Origin: Caryophanales bacterium UBA6768
GTDB lineage: Bacteria; Bacillota; Bacilli; Bacillales_D; Amphibacillaceae
Reading direction: 5' to 3'
Length of the DNA stretch: 23,458 nucleotides
NCBI GenBank assembly: GCA_002453315.1
Contig: DKGO01000137.1
Span: forward strand, 1 to 23,458
The stretch's first letter is position 1, and every line of letters begins with the position of its first letter. Shown in pieces: positions 14,267 through 22,644 of the stretch. The translations under genes were made by a program, and so were the position numbers. Under the pieces are notes generated by a model, which was not told the origin of the DNA, did not search any database, and was given only the letters and a program-made list of their open reading frames with translations.

Positions 14267-16873
14267 ATGGCCCAAAAAGCTACCTCTGAATTTTTAAAAA
14301 GATTACTTCAGCAAGAAAATGAAAGCCATTTCATTAGCGAAGCTGTTGAACTTGATGACATTGATCATATTTTACTTGATCATTATCAGGCCTTTGTTGA
14401 AAATCATTCAGATATTATTTTCATATTGTCATTAGAAGGTGACATTGTTACCCAAAATAATGATATTTTCACTTGTTTAGGATACCCTTCAGAACATCAT
14501 AAAAATTATAAGGAAATTATGTCGGAAAGCCATTACAAGAAAATGAAACAGGCATTTACCAAAGCGAAAAAAGGGGAAATGTCGGAAGAAACGATTGAAC
14601 TAGTACAAAGTGATGGGAAGCCTGCCTATTTTCATATTACATTTTTTACGATAAAATCTACTACTGATCTTTTTGCGGGAATTTATGTTGTGGCACAAAA
14701 TAAAACAAAAGAAATAACATTGCAAAAAGATTTAACGAACATAAATGAATTTTACGAAACTATTTTTAATCATTTAGATGTAGGGATTTGGGCTAGAAAT
14801 TATCAAGATGATGAATTGACATTTGCTTCAAAAGGATTGGGAAAAATAATGAACGTGTCAATTTCCGATATATATGATGGGAGATTTGCATGGGATGAGA
14901 TGATCCCGGAAAAGTTTCATCAATTGTTATCTGATAATTCCAAGTTGATTCATAAGTCAAAACGGATTAAACAGACGTATCAAATAAATTTAACAAATGG
15001 AAAGACAAAATGATTGCATGAACAAATTATTCCACAAGCGAATGATCGTGGAGAAGTAACGTATTTATTTGGTTTAGTGATGGATATTACGGAAAGGATG
15101 TCTTTACGAGAGCAATTACAATTTATGCTACATAACGATCCGGTAACGACCCTACCAAATCAACATAAATTATTTATTCAACTTGATAAATTAACCGAAT
15201 TTAAACATCATCATTTTGCGATTTTTTGTGTAAGTCTTAACAATTTTGAATGGTACAATAATTCGTTAGGGCTTTTAATTGGGGAAAAGTTATTAAAAAA
15301 TGTTGCGAATAAGTTAATCGAATGTTTACCAAAAGGAGCGACTTTATATAAAACGAAGCTGAATGAATTCGTATGTACGATTGAAAACTATGACAATAAA
15401 AGCGATGTATTGGCAAGTGTCGAAAAAATACTTAATTTGATGAAAGAAACATTGGTTATTAACGATTACCAAATTAATTTACAAACAAGTGTTGGCGTAA
15501 GTTTTTTTCCTGAAAACGGAGAGGACAAACATGACATATTACGTCATACACAATCAGCACTATACCACGCAAAACAGCCGGGGGAAGAAAATGTCCAACT
15601 TTACTCTGCTGATCAGGATATTTACTCCTTAAAGAAATCTATGTTGCATCAGGATTTAATGAATGCTACAAAGGAAAAGGAATTTGAATTGTATTTTCAA
15701 CCAATTGTTAATGCGACAACTGGGGAAATTGTTTGGAGTGAAGCATTGATTCGCTGGAATCATAAAAAATGGGGGCAAGTATCACCGCGGGAATTTATCC
15801 CATTGGCAGAGGAATGTCATTTAATCCACGATATTACAGATTGGACAATTCATGAAACGTGCTCCCAGTTAAGCGAATGGCTTAAAAAGGAAAAGAATGT
15901 TCGACCCATTTCAATTAACATTTCACCATTACGTTTTTTAAAAAAGGACTTTGTTGAAGTAATGGAAAAAGCATTGAATTCCTATCAAATTCCTAGCAAA
16001 TACATTATTTTAGAAATAACCGAAAGTGTCATTGTCAGTCGGGAACATATATTTAATGAAACATTACAATCAATGAAACGATTAGGTATCAAAATTGCCT
16101 TAGACGATTTTGGGACGGGATATGCCTCTTTTCAATATTTACATCAATATGATTTTGACATTATCAAAATTGATCGCTCGTTTATTTATCATTTACAAAT
16201 CAATAATCAGAAAGAATCGGCAATTATTATATCAATGATTAAGTTAGCAAAAAGTTTAAATATGCTCGTAGTTGCTGAAGGGATAGAAGAAAAAACCCAG
16301 TTAGAATTTTTGCGGGATCATGGATGTCAATTAATACAAGGATACATCTATGCCCAACCACTGCCAATGAAGGAATACACAGAGTTGCTAAAAGTCACAC
16401 CATTAAAGCCACAAAATGTTATGATTTCAGAAGGGGGAAAAGAGGAACAAAGGAAATATGTTCGTTTCCATTTTCCTGGGAATATTGTTTCACAAATGAA
16501 TATTAGTGAATTGAATAATAAAAAGGTGGATGTAGGATTTACCAACATATTAGTTAATAATATTAGTTTGGGTGGACTAAAATTTTATTCGTATTTAAAA
16601 TTGCCCGTTAATCCAAAGATGACGTTAACGTTTAACATGAAAATGATGGGAACGGCGTTTTCCTTTAAAGGTAATATTGTTTGGGTCATTGAAGAAACGG
16701 CGGGGCTATTTTCTTATGGGGTTTCTTTTACTGATATTACGGAACAGGAAAAAGATCAGTTAGAAAAAATCATTCATCAAATGACTTCTTTCCAAAATAT
16801 GAAAGAGGAAATCCCCGATACACTCATCATTAAAACTAGCCCAATTAACTATTTAAAATCAATTGTCAAATAG
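14267..16873 (+). pseudogene. PAS-PAS-GGDEF-EAL-PilZ c-di-GMP protein split by an in-frame TGA
   Basis: One 868-codon frame is interrupted only by TGA at 15011-15013, after codon 248; the same frame continues from TTG 15014 for 619 codons. The first part holds two PAS domains (~40-145 and ~155-248). The stop falls in the second PAS at the GKTKxLHEQIIP position, where a Trp is usual, so TGG to TGA is likely. Numbering from 15014, the GGDEF motif is degenerate (KLNEF, 115-119) with no inhibitory RxxD, so no cyclase activity is expected. The EAL domain is intact: SEALIRW at 242-248, DDFGTGY at 364-370, EGIEE at 422-426 and QGY. A C-terminal PilZ domain has RKYVR (480-484) and NISLGG (516-521). 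If readable, it would be a sensed, PilZ-controlled phosphodiesterase. TTG 15014 has no good ribosome site. Readthrough, two separate proteins or a base error are alternatives. Confidence 0.85.
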
Positions 16874-17000
16874 TAATAACCAATTTGATTATGGCGTGTT
16901 AATTAGGTAAAATCATATGTTATATATGGATAAAGAATATCATGCTATGATAGATCAATCATGTGGAATTTTTAAATGAAAAGGTCGATTTTAGGAGAAT

Positions 17001-17330
17001 GTGACAAAGGGGAGTCAGGTATTGGATTATATTTTTCTTATATTAGTCGCCATTGTTGGGTTGTTCTTTGTTTTTAAAAGACGGGATGAGTGGAAAGAAA
17101 AGTTATCAAAATTAGGTGCAAAACAAATTGTAGGAATTGTATTAGTCTATGTTGTGACACTGGTTGTCGTGTTTGTATTAATCTATTTTGGAGGTAATTA
17201 TTTAGCAAATTTAGTAACAAATGAAACAGGACAAATAGTCGTAAAAATATTGATTCTATTCTTCGTTTTAACGACGTGTGTTGGAATTTTAAATAAAGTC
17301 GTCACGAAAATTTCAAAAGGGGTTTTATAA
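17001..17330 (+). CDS. small membrane protein of unknown function
   Basis: The GTG start follows TTAGGAGAAT directly. The 109-residue product has three hydrophobic helices: residues ~8-25 (LDYIFLILVAIVGLFFVF), ~43-68 and ~81-98. A basic loop after helix one (KRRDEWKEKLSKLGAKQ) suggests this loop faces the cytoplasm. I recognise no family. Its stop is only four bases from the stop of the convergent YwaF-like gene, with no terminator between them. Confidence 0.65.
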   Translation: MTKGSQVLDYIFLILVAIVGLFFVFKRRDEWKEKLSKLGAKQIVGIVLVYVVTLVVVFVLIYFGGNYLANLVTNETGQIVVKILILFFVLTTCVGILNKVVTKISKGVL

Positions 17331-17334
17331 TAAA

Positions 17335-18045
17335 TTAATTTTGAAATGGGAGTTTATTTTTAATCACAAATGGAACATATAATATGATAAACAGAAGAAA
17401 CGTGACACCTTCTAAAACGAAAATGTAATATGGATAAGGTCCAAGGAAATCTAGCAAACTAGCCCCTTGCGGTTTTTCCATTAAAAACATATAGTTCGCT
17501 GATACAAGTTTATTAATGATGAATACCATTAACGCAATCCCATTTAACGTCATAAACGACCTCAAGAGTGACCGAAACGTAATGTTAAATTGATAAAAGA
17601 TAATTAAAATGAGTGGAGAAATAATAAGTAGCATATGATCAATAAAGAATTGTAAAAAGCGAAATTGGGGGAAACCAAAATATAAATCAGGTGTCAAAAT
17701 CGCCTGGATAGCGCCACCGATGGCAATAAAATAAAAGACGTCACAGAGGAAGCGGTTTTTTGTTAACAACATAATCCCACCCATGACGGTCGCAATACTG
17801 CATAGTTCCAACGGTAAGGAGGAAGTGACTAGCCAGTTGTCAGTAATGATATACCAAATATCAAGACTAACTCTACTTAAGATTAATCCCCAGCCTACAG
17901 TAAGTCGAATGGTACGACGATAAGGCATTAGCGAATGACGAAACAGAAAAAGAGAAGATATGACAAGAAAAATAATTACTATTGTCATGAAATGCTCGAA
18001 AGAACCCATTTGAAAAGTGACATTTGGATTGTAATACCAATTCAT
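17335..18045 (-). CDS. YwaF-like TIGR02206 family membrane protein
   Basis: This polytopic protein has about seven helices and fits the TIGR02206/YwaF family of Bacillus integral membrane proteins of unknown role. Features are conserved-looking LPLELCSIATV, FFIDHMLLIISPL and LGPYPYYIFVLEG. I choose ATG 18045 (236 residues), because GAGGTG lies seven bases upstream. A TTG seven codons earlier (18066) would put the ribosome site inside the gene. It follows an MFS gene on the same strand, but a terminator-like hairpin lies between them. Confidence 0.8.
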   Translation of the reverse strand: MNWYYNPNVTFQMGSFEHFMTIVIIFLVISSLFLFRHSLMPYRRTIRLTVGWGLILSRVSLDIWYIITDNWLVTSSLPLELCSIATVMGGIMLLTKNRFLCDVFYFIAIGGAIQAILTPDLYFGFPQFRFLQFFIDHMLLIISPLILIIFYQFNITFRSLLRSFMTLNGIALMVFIINKLVSANYMFLMEKPQGASLLDFLGPYPYYIFVLEGVTFLLFIILYVPFVIKNKLPFQN

Positions 18046-18120
18046 TATTTTACACCTCATTACCAAAAGGTTTTTTGGAAATATGGAATGTGTACTATTT
18101 TATCATATTTTTTTGTGGAG

Positions 18121-18151
18121 GAAAAAAACTTAACAAACAGTATGCTAAGTT
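18121..18151 (-). terminator. possible terminator of the MFS gene
   Basis: On the minus strand AACTTA and TAAGTT (18146-18151 and 18127-18132) pair around a 13-base loop and are followed by seven T residues (18128-18122 on the plus strand read as A). The stem is short and overlaps the MFS stop codon. Confidence 0.4.
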
Positions 18152-19338
18152 TTGTTAGTGACGAGTCGTTTATTTGCCTGTTCACGTTTGAAAATCACAA
18201 TTGTGAGTAGCAAGCTTGTGCCAATTAATAAAGAACTTGTAACGAAAAAGATGGATGAGAATCCAAATAGTGCCGACAAGATTCCCCCTAATGATGGTCC
18301 GATAATATTGCCAAGAAATTGTAAGCTCGTGTTATAGCCAATCACTTCCCCTTGCATGGAAAGTGGTGCTTCATTACGTATATAGGCGATTCTGGAGAGT
18401 AAAATGCCTCCGATGGCAGACCCAACAACAAACCGTAATCCTACTAATTGCCAAATATTCGTGACAAATGCGCCTGGGAAATAGGCAATAGCGGCTAAAA
18501 TTAATAAAATAACTAACATGTTGGCATGACCAAATCGATCACCAAATTTTCCCCATGGCTTAACGAATAGTAGACTACCGAGTCCGGCGGCTGAAAATGT
18601 CAGACCAGCATAAAAAGAAATTTGTTCTGGCCCGTTTATTTCAATGACATATAACGAGATAATTGGTTGAATACTAAAGTGAGCGACTTGTACGAGTGTC
18701 GATGTTAACATGACAACGAGTAAAACAGGGTGGCTAATGATATGTTGCAAAACTTCTTTTGTCGAATACATTTTGCCATCTGCATGGCTCGTTATTTTTA
18801 ATTGCATCTCTTTAATGCCAAATTTTACGATAATGGCAGATATAAATATTGAAATTGACACTAATTGAAAAGTTGCACTATAGCCTATTGAATCAGCAAG
18901 AACCCCGCCAATTAAAGGACCTAACAATGACCCCGAAACACCTGCTGTTTGAAGTGTGCCAAGTATTTTTCCAGCAGTTTTTTTCGGGGTTTGTGTCGAG
19001 ATAAGGGCTTGAGACATCGGGATAAAACCGGTGAAAAGTCCCATAAAAAGACGCAATAAAAAAAGCTGCCAAACTGTTGTGGCAAACCCCATTAAAAGTA
19101 CTGATAAAGCTAATCCTGAAGAAGAGATAATTAGAATATTTTTCCGTCCATATTTATCACCAATTCTACCCCAAATTGGTGCAACGATAAAGGCTGTTAC
19201 GAATGTGATAGCAAAAACTAATCCTGACCATGTTTGTACATAGGCATCTGTGAAATTCCCTAACGTCTCAATATACAAAGCGATAAATGGCAGGATCATC
19301 GTCATACTACTTGCAATAAAAAAGTTGGCAAACCACAT
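18145..19338 (-). CDS. MFS multidrug-type efflux transporter
   Basis: The 397-residue protein has twelve predicted helices. It carries MFS motif A after helix two (GRIGDKYGRKN), a second half-motif (GKFGDRFGH) in the second domain, and GSLLGPLIGG in helix five, as in drug:proton antiporters (motif C style). It resembles DHA1-family exporters such as MdtG-like proteins; the substrate cannot be read from sequence. The listed ATG has no clear ribosome site. In-frame codons upstream encode QERLVKRNVSIMWF, which resembles the usual basic N-terminal lead-in, so the real start may be up to about ten codons earlier at a non-ATG codon. Confidence 0.85.
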   Translation of the reverse strand: MWFANFFIASSMTMILPFIALYIETLGNFTDAYVQTWSGLVFAITFVTAFIVAPIWGRIGDKYGRKNILIISSSGLALSVLLMGFATTVWQLFLLRLFMGLFTGFIPMSQALISTQTPKKTAGKILGTLQTAGVSGSLLGPLIGGVLADSIGYSATFQLVSISIFISAIIVKFGIKEMQLKITSHADGKMYSTKEVLQHIISHPVLLVVMLTSTLVQVAHFSIQPIISLYVIEINGPEQISFYAGLTFSAAGLGSLLFVKPWGKFGDRFGHANMLVILLILAAIAYFPGAFVTNIWQLVGLRFVVGSAIGGILLSRIAYIRNEAPLSMQGEVIGYNTSLQFLGNIIGPSLGGILSALFGFSSIFFVTSSLLIGTSLLLTIVIFKREQANKRLVTNKT

Positions 19339-19478
19339 AATACTAACGTTTCGTTTGACAAGTCTTTCTTGATATAAAATGATATAACACTTCTTTCTTC
19401 TATACTATTCTATCTATAAGTATACATGAAGGGAGGTTGGATAGTAATTTATCTGCTTAATTAATAGAATGGAATTAA

Positions 19479-19516
19479 TGAAAATGCTTATCATTTTTTT
19501 AAAAAAGATGTATAGT
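19479..19516 (+). promoter_or_regulatory. Fur-box-like operator over the DUF4126 promoter
   Basis: TGAAAAT-G-CTTATCA (19479-19493) matches the Bacillus Fur 7-1-7 box TGATAAT-N-ATTATCA at 12 of 14 positions. Its end doubles as a -35 (TTATCA), 17 bases before TATAGT (19511-19516). Fur or a Fur relative (Zur, PerR) would block RNA polymerase here. Confidence 0.5.
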
Positions 19517-19547
19517 AAAGGGAAAGAAATATTGAAGGATGATATGG

Positions 19548-20126
19548 ATGGAAGCAATATTAGCGATATTAATAGGCATTGGTTTAAGTGCCTCAGCAGG
19601 ATTTCGCATATTTACACCTTTGCTATTGACGAGCATTGCAACTAAATTATCTTGGGTAACATTGGCTGATGGATTTGATTGGATTAGTTCAACACCGGCT
19701 TTAATTGCTTTTTCTATTGCATTAGTTGTTGAAATTGCCTCTTACTATATCCCCGTCGTTGACAATTTTGTTAAGGTGATTTCCACACCGATAGCGGTAG
19801 TTGCCGGGGTTATTTTAACAGCTTCATTTGTCGGTGATATGGACCCATTCTTTGGTTGGGGTATTTCGATCATTGCTGGTGGGGGAACTGCATCGATTAC
19901 CCAATTAACTTCGACAGCTATACGTGGTACGAGTACGATTGTCACTGGGGGAATAGGAAACTTTTTTGTTTCCATTTTTGAAGGGATTTCCGCTTTTGTC
20001 ATTGCAGCCGGGACAATATTAGTACCGTTTTTGGCGATTGTGTTCGTTGGTGTCATTGTTGTTCTGCTTGGTGTTCTTATTTGGAGAAGAAGGAGAAATA
20101 AAGCCCGGGAAGATCTTGTAGGATAA
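19548..20126 (+). CDS. DUF4126 family membrane protein
   Basis: The 192-residue product fits the DUF4126 family. It has an N-terminal helix (ILAILIGIGLSASAGFRIF), then LVVEIASYYIPVVDNF, a glycine-rich helix (GGTASITQLTSTAIRGTST), a C-terminal helix, and the basic tail WRRRRNKARED. The role of the family is not established. An upstream ATG at 19539 is in frame, but it touches the GAAGGA ribosome site, so the ATG at 19548 (spacing eight) is preferred. The promoter carries a Fur-box-like site, which is the only functional hint: a metal-responsive membrane protein. It stands alone in front of the long repeat locus. Confidence 0.8.
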   Translation: MEAILAILIGIGLSASAGFRIFTPLLLTSIATKLSWVTLADGFDWISSTPALIAFSIALVVEIASYYIPVVDNFVKVISTPIAVVAGVILTASFVGDMDPFFGWGISIIAGGGTASITQLTSTAIRGTSTIVTGGIGNFFVSIFEGISAFVIAAGTILVPFLAIVFVGVIVVLLGVLIWRRRRNKAREDLVG

Positions 20127-20194
20127 AGTTGTACTTTAGAAACTGATATGGCAAGGAATGAAATAAAACTTAACTGGTCTAGATGTGGCTTCTA

Positions 20195-20264
20195 TCGGAA
20201 TCGGAATCGGAATCGGAATAGGAATAAGAATCGGAATCAGAATCGGAATCAGAATCGGAATCAG
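20195..20264. repeat. hexanucleotide tandem repeat, about 11.7 copies of TCGGAA
   Basis: Eleven six-base units follow one another without a break, mostly TCGGAA with TCAGAA, TAGGAA and TAAGAA variants, plus a four-base end. The right half alternates TCGGAA and TCAGAA, so the 12-base unit has itself been copied. It starts about 70 bases after the DUF4126 stop and is not part of a gene. Confidence 0.9.
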
Positions 20265-20307
20265 TTCGATGGAAATATGGAGAGTGGAGCCGATAGAGTT
20301 GTCCAAT

Positions 20308-20470
20308 CGTCTAGCTAGTTGAAGGAATATTAGTAATCATGACCGATAAATCTGGTAAATACCATTTGTATCGGTTCATTCTAGTTGAATTTACTGGTGG
20401 AGTGACCGATAAACCGGGGGTATCTGTACGTTCCGGAGGATTTTGTGTGACCGATAATTCATTGGGAAGT
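20308..20470 (+). repeat. family B 52-bp repeats, left block (about three units)
   Basis: Units start near 20308 (degenerate), at 20371 and at 20423 (7 bases shorter to its ACCGATA). Each ends in TGACCGATAA, and the clearest unit (20371-20422) begins TCGGTTCATTCTAGTTGAAT. TATCGGT and ACCGATA at the two ends of a unit are inverted copies of each other. The same unit recurs at 21238-21341 beyond the family A array. A 61-codon open frame crosses this block, but it is built from repeat units and has no ribosome site. Confidence 0.75.
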
Positions 20471-20559
20471 GGTTCTGCGTTGCCAAAAGAAATTTACGGT
20501 TGGAGAAAGAATAGTGATGTCTAACGATTGTTTTTGTTCCTATACTTATTGAATCTTGA

Positions 20560-21235
20560 CCTTGATGTCGTCATTTGCTGACTAACCCTTATTCCTTTAC
20601 CTCAAGAATTACCTTGATGTCATCATTTGCCGACTAACCCTGTTTCCATTACTTCAAGCAAGGCCTTGATGTCGTCATTTGCCGACTAACCCTGTTTCCG
20701 TTACTTCAAGCAAGGCCTTAATGTCGTCATTTGCTGGCTAACCTTGTTTTCATTACCTTAAGAATCACCTTGATGTCGTCATTTGGCAGTTAACCCTGTT
20801 TTCGTTACTTCAAGCATGTCCTTGATGTCGTCATTTGCTGACTAACCCTGTTTCCATTACCTCAAGAATCACCTTGATGTCATCATTTGCTGGCTAACCT
20901 TGTTTTCATTACCTTAAGAATCACCTTGATGTCGTCATTTGCCGACTAACCCTGTTTCCATTACTTCAAGCATGTTCTTGATGTCGTCATTTGCTGGCTA
21001 ACCTTATTTTCAATACCTCAAGAATGACCTTGATGTCATCATTTGGCAGTTAACCCTGTTTCCGTTACTTCAAGCAAGGCCTTGATGTCGTCATTTGCCG
21101 ACTAACCCTGTTTCCGTTACTTCGAGCAAGGCCTTGATGTCATCATTTGTCAGCTAACCCTTATTCCTTTACCTCAAGCATGTCCTTGATGTCGTCATTT
21201 TCCGGCTAACCTTGTTTTCATTACCTCATGAAAGG
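20560..21235. repeat. family A array: 13 tandem units of exactly 52 bp
   Basis: Units begin at 20560 + 52n for n = 0 to 12, with no length change in 676 bases. Blocks that hardly vary are CCTTGATGTC (unit positions 1-10), TCATTT (12-17), TAACC (24-28) and TTTC (33-35, with small variants). Variable positions are 11 (A or G), 19-23, 37, 42 and 48-52. Neighbouring units differ by about 2 to 15 bases. With 52 not divisible by three, the array cannot encode a protein repeat in one frame. There are no unique spacers, so it is not CRISPR. Each unit has a dyad TGATG-T-CATCA (positions 4-14), and each junction offers TCAAG-N6-CTTGA. Confidence 0.95.
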
Positions 21236-21237
21236 CC

Positions 21238-21341
21238 TCGGTTCGTTCAAGTTGAATTTACTGGGGAAATGACCGATAAACCGTTAGTATCGGTTCGTTC
21301 TAGTTAAATTTACTAGGGAAGTGACCGATAAAATGTCGAAG
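21238..21341 (+). repeat. family B 52-bp repeats, right block (two units)
   Basis: Two head-to-tail units start at 21238 and 21290, exactly 52 bases apart. Both read TCGGTTCGTTC followed by AATTTACT and, at offset 34, ACCGATAAA. They match the left block at 20371. They begin two bases after the last family A unit, so the two families abut here. Confidence 0.85.
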
Positions 21342-21386
21342 GAGGCAATTTCCCTATAAGGTGAAATTCCCTTATATGATAAAATA

Positions 21387-21428
21387 CTACACTCCCTATC
21401 ACAAAGGAAGGAGTGTAGATTTTTTTCT
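21387..21428. terminator. bidirectional-looking terminator
   Basis: CTACACTCC (21387-21395) pairs perfectly with GGAGTGTAG (21410-21418) around a 14-base loop. A run of seven T residues follows on the plus strand; on the minus strand a weaker T-rich stretch (TATTTTAT) follows. It is placed directly after the stop of the minus-strand MFS gene, which it most likely terminates, and also shields that gene from repeat-locus transcription. Confidence 0.7.
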
Positions 21429-22588
21429 TATGACTGACTTTCTCTCTTAGGTACGAGTCTAGTTAGGAATAGGCCAGATAAAGTAACGACAGCAAGGATG
21501 CTTAGTGCAAGTGATGCTGGGGTTAAAAAGATTTTAACAACGTAAATTAACACGACCCCTCCAGCATGACTGGTAAGCATAACGAATCCGACTGCTGTTC
21601 CATGTTGATGGGGCTCGAAGTGTTTCTCCGTCCAATCCATAATTACGGGTAACCCTGCCAGAAGTAAAAATCCCGAGGCAATCAGCCAAAATATAATCCA
21701 CGGAATCCATTGCCAAACGGCGATGGCGATAAAGGCCGAGGCAGTGACTAGTAGGGCTGTTGTAATATACGTTCTTCTTGCATCCCATTTAGCGACGAGT
21801 GATGGTAAGAAAGTGGAACTAATAATCCCTGCGACAAGCATAACAGCAAGTAATGGACCACTAACACTTCCCGGTATATCATATTGAGCAAAAATGGGTT
21901 CAATCCAAGTACTTAGCACATCAAAAATCCCTAGTCCAATCGCTAATAATCCACTTAATACCCACAAGAATTTATCTTTAAATAAGTCTACTAATTTGAC
22001 ATTTGCTAAGGCCTCATCAATGATTACTTCGTTCATTGGAGCAGTAAATATTGTGAACAATACCCAAACCATACTTAGTGCTGACGGAATCGCAAATACA
22101 ATATAAACCATCATTAAGCCACTAGCTGAAAAGAGTAGTGGGCTCAATACCATCGCAAAAATGACACCAACAAACATAAATACACTGGCAATTGAAATTG
22201 CTAAAGAACGATTTTTTTCTGGAAAATATCGACTTGCAAATACAGCAAATGCATTAATAATAAAAGGTTGTGCAATGGCTAACATTACTTGAATGACTAA
22301 TTGTCCCATATAACTTAAAGGGAAAAATAGTCGAGCGATCGCCCCAATACCGATTACTATCGCCCCAAAACCTAGTGCTAATTTAAAATGAGTATCTAGC
22401 CATCTTCCTGCCGGGAAAGTCACCACAATATATATGATAGGAAATAGTGCTGCTAATGTTCCAATGTTGCCAATGCTCGTGTTCATTAATTCAGCAACAT
22501 CCGTCGTTATTGGTGAAAATGTCACCCACAAAATTTGTGAACTAAAAACGAGTAGTCCATAGCCTAATAAATGAAGCCATTTATTCAA
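21428..22588 (-). CDS. MFS transporter
   Basis: The 386-residue protein has about twelve helices and a shortened motif A after helix two (GRWLDTHFK). It has no drug-exporter motif C. The general plan (VFSSQILWVTFSPITTDVAE at the start) resembles small-molecule MFS permeases rather than multidrug pumps. The start is TTG at 22588, supported by AAGGGGG eight bases before it and by the correct position of helix one. It lies 56 bases after the PLP enzyme gene on the same strand, so the two probably form an operon and the permease may import the enzyme's substrate or export its product. Confidence 0.8.
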   Translation of the reverse strand: MNKWLHLLGYGLLVFSSQILWVTFSPITTDVAELMNTSIGNIGTLAALFPIIYIVVTFPAGRWLDTHFKLALGFGAIVIGIGAIARLFFPLSYMGQLVIQVMLAIAQPFIINAFAVFASRYFPEKNRSLAISIASVFMFVGVIFAMVLSPLLFSASGLMMVYIVFAIPSALSMVWVLFTIFTAPMNEVIIDEALANVKLVDLFKDKFLWVLSGLLAIGLGIFDVLSTWIEPIFAQYDIPGSVSGPLLAVMLVAGIISSTFLPSLVAKWDARRTYITTALLVTASAFIAIAVWQWIPWIIFWLIASGFLLLAGLPVIMDWTEKHFEPHQHGTAVGFVMLTSHAGGVVLIYVVKIFLTPASLALSILAVVTLSGLFLTRLVPKRESQS

Positions 22589-22644
22589 ATTGCATTCCCC
22601 CTTATTGCTCTCGCAACTTTTTTTGTCATTTCATTCAACATTTT

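Noticed and set aside
14223..14297. Upstream ORF (24 codons) overlapping the c-di-GMP gene start
   Set aside because: AAGGAG ends one base before its ATG, too close for initiation; it resembles no leader peptide.
20339..20524. 61-codon open frame on the plus strand
   Set aside because: It is made of family B repeat units, has no ribosome site and no protein-like composition; taken as chance.
20560..21235. CRISPR array
   Set aside because: Repeats are contiguous with no unique spacers, the unit is 52 bp with internal variation, and no cas genes are present.
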